A stretch of 12,085 nucleotides of DNA from Baffinella frigidus (lineage: Eukaryota; Cryptophyceae; Cryptomonadales; Baffinellaceae): the NCBI GenBank assembly GCA_026770585.1, contig MU646438.1, positions 355,941-368,025 on the forward strand, in the 5' to 3' direction. The position numbers were made by a program, and so were the translations under genes. Positions 10,768 to 12,085 of this stretch are shown in pieces. Below the pieces are notes generated by a model. The model was not told where the DNA came from. It was given only the letters and a program-made list of their open reading frames with translations, and made no database searches. How positions within the stretch are numbered: the first letter of the stretch is position 1; each line of letters opens with the position of its first letter.

Positions 10768-11091
10768 TCTACCCAAATCTTCGGCGGTGGAAGCCTTCAG
10801 AAGCGGGACAGATTATGTCGTGTTCCGAAATTACATTCACCCTGCCACCGCCCGCGCCCGCGCCCGCGCCCAGTTACACACCCCCCCCCGATTGACCCTG
10901 CCGTCGAAACTGCATGATAAAAACGAACGTATGGGTTGTAACCGCCCTCGGCAGGGTACACCCTCTCGCTCCCTTACTCGGGAAGCATCGCTTTTCTGCA
11001 GAACAAGTTCCGGTGTCCGCTCATGTTGGGAGCTTGAAGAACCTCAAGGACCTAAAGAAATGAACCTCGAAATTAAGGACACGCGCTGCGA

Positions 11092-11196
11092 GTAACCTCG
11101 AAATGAAGGACACGCGCCGCCCTAGGGCCCTACAGTAGGCTTATGGAGCATAGGACCACCCTAGGGGCGGTGCGTGCCCTTGATTTCGAGTAACCC
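11092..11196. mobile_element. TTACTCGAAAT foldback element, copy 1
   Basis: The left arm GTAACCTCGAAATGAAGGAC, continuing ACGCGCCGCCCTAGGG, pairs with the inverted right arm GGTTACTCGAAATCAAGGGC continuing ACGCACCGCCCCTAGGG. The centre holds TAGGCTTATGGAGCATAGG. A third, solo end of the same repeat lies immediately upstream (11063-11091), so the terminus is duplicated in tandem. Confidence 0.75.
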
Positions 11197-11267
11197 CAGT
11201 ACCCACTTGACCCTGGCATCGAAACTGTGTGGCGTGGTGCATGGTGGCGCCGCGCACGAACGCACGC

Positions 11268-11358
11268 GGCGCAGCTAGTCCTTTGCTGATTGCAGCTAGT
11301 CATTTGCTCATTTGGCGCAGCTAGGCGCAGCAGGCGCAGCTAGTCATTTGCTGATTTC
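11268..11358. repeat. GCGCAGCTAG tandem repeat
   Basis: Units of GCGCAGCTAGTCATTTGCTG and shortened GCGCAGCTAG or GCGCAGCAG forms repeat four to five times in 91 bases. Confidence 0.8.
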
Positions 11359-11498
11359 CCGGGTACGCCCCCTCGCTCCCTCCCCACATCCTTCGGGGTT
11401 GTCGCGGGCTGCTAGAGCCCGCAAGTCTCGTCCCACCTATCCTACTTGCTTGTCGTGGTCGCGCTCGTGTCAGGGTTCGCTCCCTCGCTCGCTTACAG

Positions 11499-11610
11499 GG
11501 GTTACTCGAAATTAAGGACGCGCGCCGCCCTAGGCCCCTACGGTACGCCTATGCCCAGGAGCATAGGACCACCCTAGGCACGATACGTGTCCTCACTCGC
11601 TCATAACCCC
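11499..11610. mobile_element. TTACTCGAAAT foldback element, copy 2
   Basis: GGGTTACTCGAAATTAAGGA, continuing CGCGCGCCGCCCTAGGC, faces a right arm CCTAGGCACGATACGTGTCC ending TCATAACCCC. The arms are more diverged than in copy 1. It lies 11 bases before the acceptor at 11621, so it occupies the 3' end of the intron. Confidence 0.7.
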
Positions 11611-11621
11611 ATGTATCGCAG

Positions 11622-11783
11622 GAGCCAGCGCCCCCATCCGACAAGATCAAGAAAGTGGCGGGAGAGAAGGGCGCAGCCCGGAGACGGAGAAGGAGACGCT
11701 CAGCGAGCCGGGATAGCTCTGACTCTTCATCGGGGCCGTTTGAGGGTATCGCGTGCGGCAATTCGCCGGATCCTGATGCGTGA
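11622..11783 (+). CDS. Basic Arg/Ser-rich C-terminal exon of the ankyrin gene
   Basis: After ATGTATCGCAG the frame set by the exon at 10084 (phase 0) encodes EPAPPSDKIKKVAGEKGAA, seven Arg, then SASRDSSDSSSGPFEG, and stops at TGA (11781-11783). The Lys/Arg block is a plausible nuclear-localisation or nucleic-acid-binding segment, and the Ser-Asp run that follows suggests casein-kinase-type acidic Ser sites; both are inferences from composition. The stop may be the true end, or the exon may end earlier (GAG-G|GTATCG or ATCGC|GTGCGG) and splice to the open segment at 11824-12085. No polyadenylation signal was recognised. Confidence 0.6.
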   Translation, partial: EPAPPSDKIKKVAGEKGAARRRRRRRSASRDSSDSSSGPFEGIACGNSPDPDA

Positions 11784-11823
11784 CTGTGTTCTGAGAGTGG
11801 GATGAGTGAAAGTGTGGAAGTGA

Positions 11824-12085
11824 GATGGGTGGTGCGAGTGTCGCCGCGTGGACACTTTTCGAGTGGACACTTTTGTTCACACGCACCAACATGGCTTTCA
11901 GGCTGACTCCCATTCCAGCAACTTCTGCGGGATGGCTTCTTCAGAAATCACTAGCTCGAGGCACACTTGCTCGAGGAACAGTAGGCGAGATGGGGCCAAC
12001 GCCGAGAGCGGCCCCACAGTAGACCAATCCCTCAGACTCAGAGAGCGAGGGAGTTTGGGGGTTCAAAATACTTCTGCCCGGGGGG
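11824..12085 (+). CDS. Ser/Arg-rich open segment running off the window (partial)
   Basis: One plus-strand frame is open from 11824 to the last base. It contains a VDTFRVDTF tandem (from GTGGACACTTTT twice) and then ADSHSSNFCGMASSEITSSR, HTCSRNSRRDGANAESGPTV and DQSLRLRERGSLG. Two acceptors are credible: GGCTTTCAG before 11902, or CATTCCAG before 11917. The second would fit a phase 2 donor in the preceding exon (ATCGC|GTGCGG). The composition resembles the Ser/Arg tail before it, so this is likely a further exon of the same gene, truncated by the window edge. Confidence 0.45.

Larger units (their letters stand above)
10085..11265. repeat. Dispersed repeat module, GGTACGCCCCCTCGCTCCCTT ... TTGACCCTGCCGTCG
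   Basis: The long intron 10085-11621 contains several incomplete copies of one module. Pieces are GGTACGCCCCC with CTCGCTCCCTTCC (about 10085, 10355, 10549, 10661, 10957, 11363), GATTGACCCTGCCGTCGAAA (10096, 10375, 10890, 11207) and GGCGTGGTGCATGGTG (10402, 11231). The order is kept but the gaps differ, and other elements are inserted between. The intron carries no convincing gene of its own. Confidence 0.6.

Noticed and set aside
10721-11095. Plus-strand frame of 124 codons beginning with ATG
   Set aside because: It begins within a hairpin and runs through the dispersed repeat module and a C-run. Only a short part resembles the end of the 10007 exon, so it is treated as repeat sequence.

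Overview
This window reads as a nuclear fragment from a GC-rich eukaryotic microalga. The evidence is GT-AG introns, short exons that join in phase, plant-type telomere-like repeats (TTTAGGG/CCCTAAA and variants) scattered in both orientations, and many small inverted-repeat elements. There is no bacterial gene organisation, rRNA or tRNA. A prasinophyte-like green alga or another alga with TTTAGGG telomeres (for example a dinoflagellate) would fit; the species cannot be settled from sequence alone.

Layout. Bases 1-1430 are a patchwork of telomere-like tracts of changing polarity with broken minus-strand coding duplicates between them. Bases 1433-3422 carry minus-strand coding sequence: a long disordered Pro/Gly/Arg-rich exon starting at an ATG at 3422, and a clean 58-codon exon at 1757-1584 with a tandem partial copy. 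About 190 bases separate that ATG from a plus-strand ATG at 3613, which looks like a divergent gene pair. The plus-strand start encodes a signal-peptide-like N-terminus and has one well-formed intron (3837-3942). Its frame then breaks up between 4140 and 4843, where a 304-bp inverted-repeat element sits.

From about 4872 to the right edge, a chain of plus-strand exons joins in phase into an ankyrin-repeat protein. It has an Arg/Glu-rich helical segment, an acidic Gly-rich linker, about four ankyrin repeats spread over six exons, and a basic Arg/Ser-rich tail that runs off the window. No exon boundary is confirmed by transcript data; all come from reading frame, phase and protein pattern.

The most interesting signal is a family of small terminal-inverted-repeat elements (ends CTACCTCTGC or CTAGCTCTG) flanked by 5-bp duplications that resemble an AG|GT splice site (AGGTA, CAGGT/GAGGT, ACCTG, GAGGC). 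At two of them, splicing within the duplicated AGGT would remove the element and restore a continuous reading frame, as expected of introners. A second pattern is that many exons have a diverged partial copy in the neighbouring intron. Other foldback families, one with a 10-bp target duplication, and a perfect 32-bp palindrome add to the repeat content.
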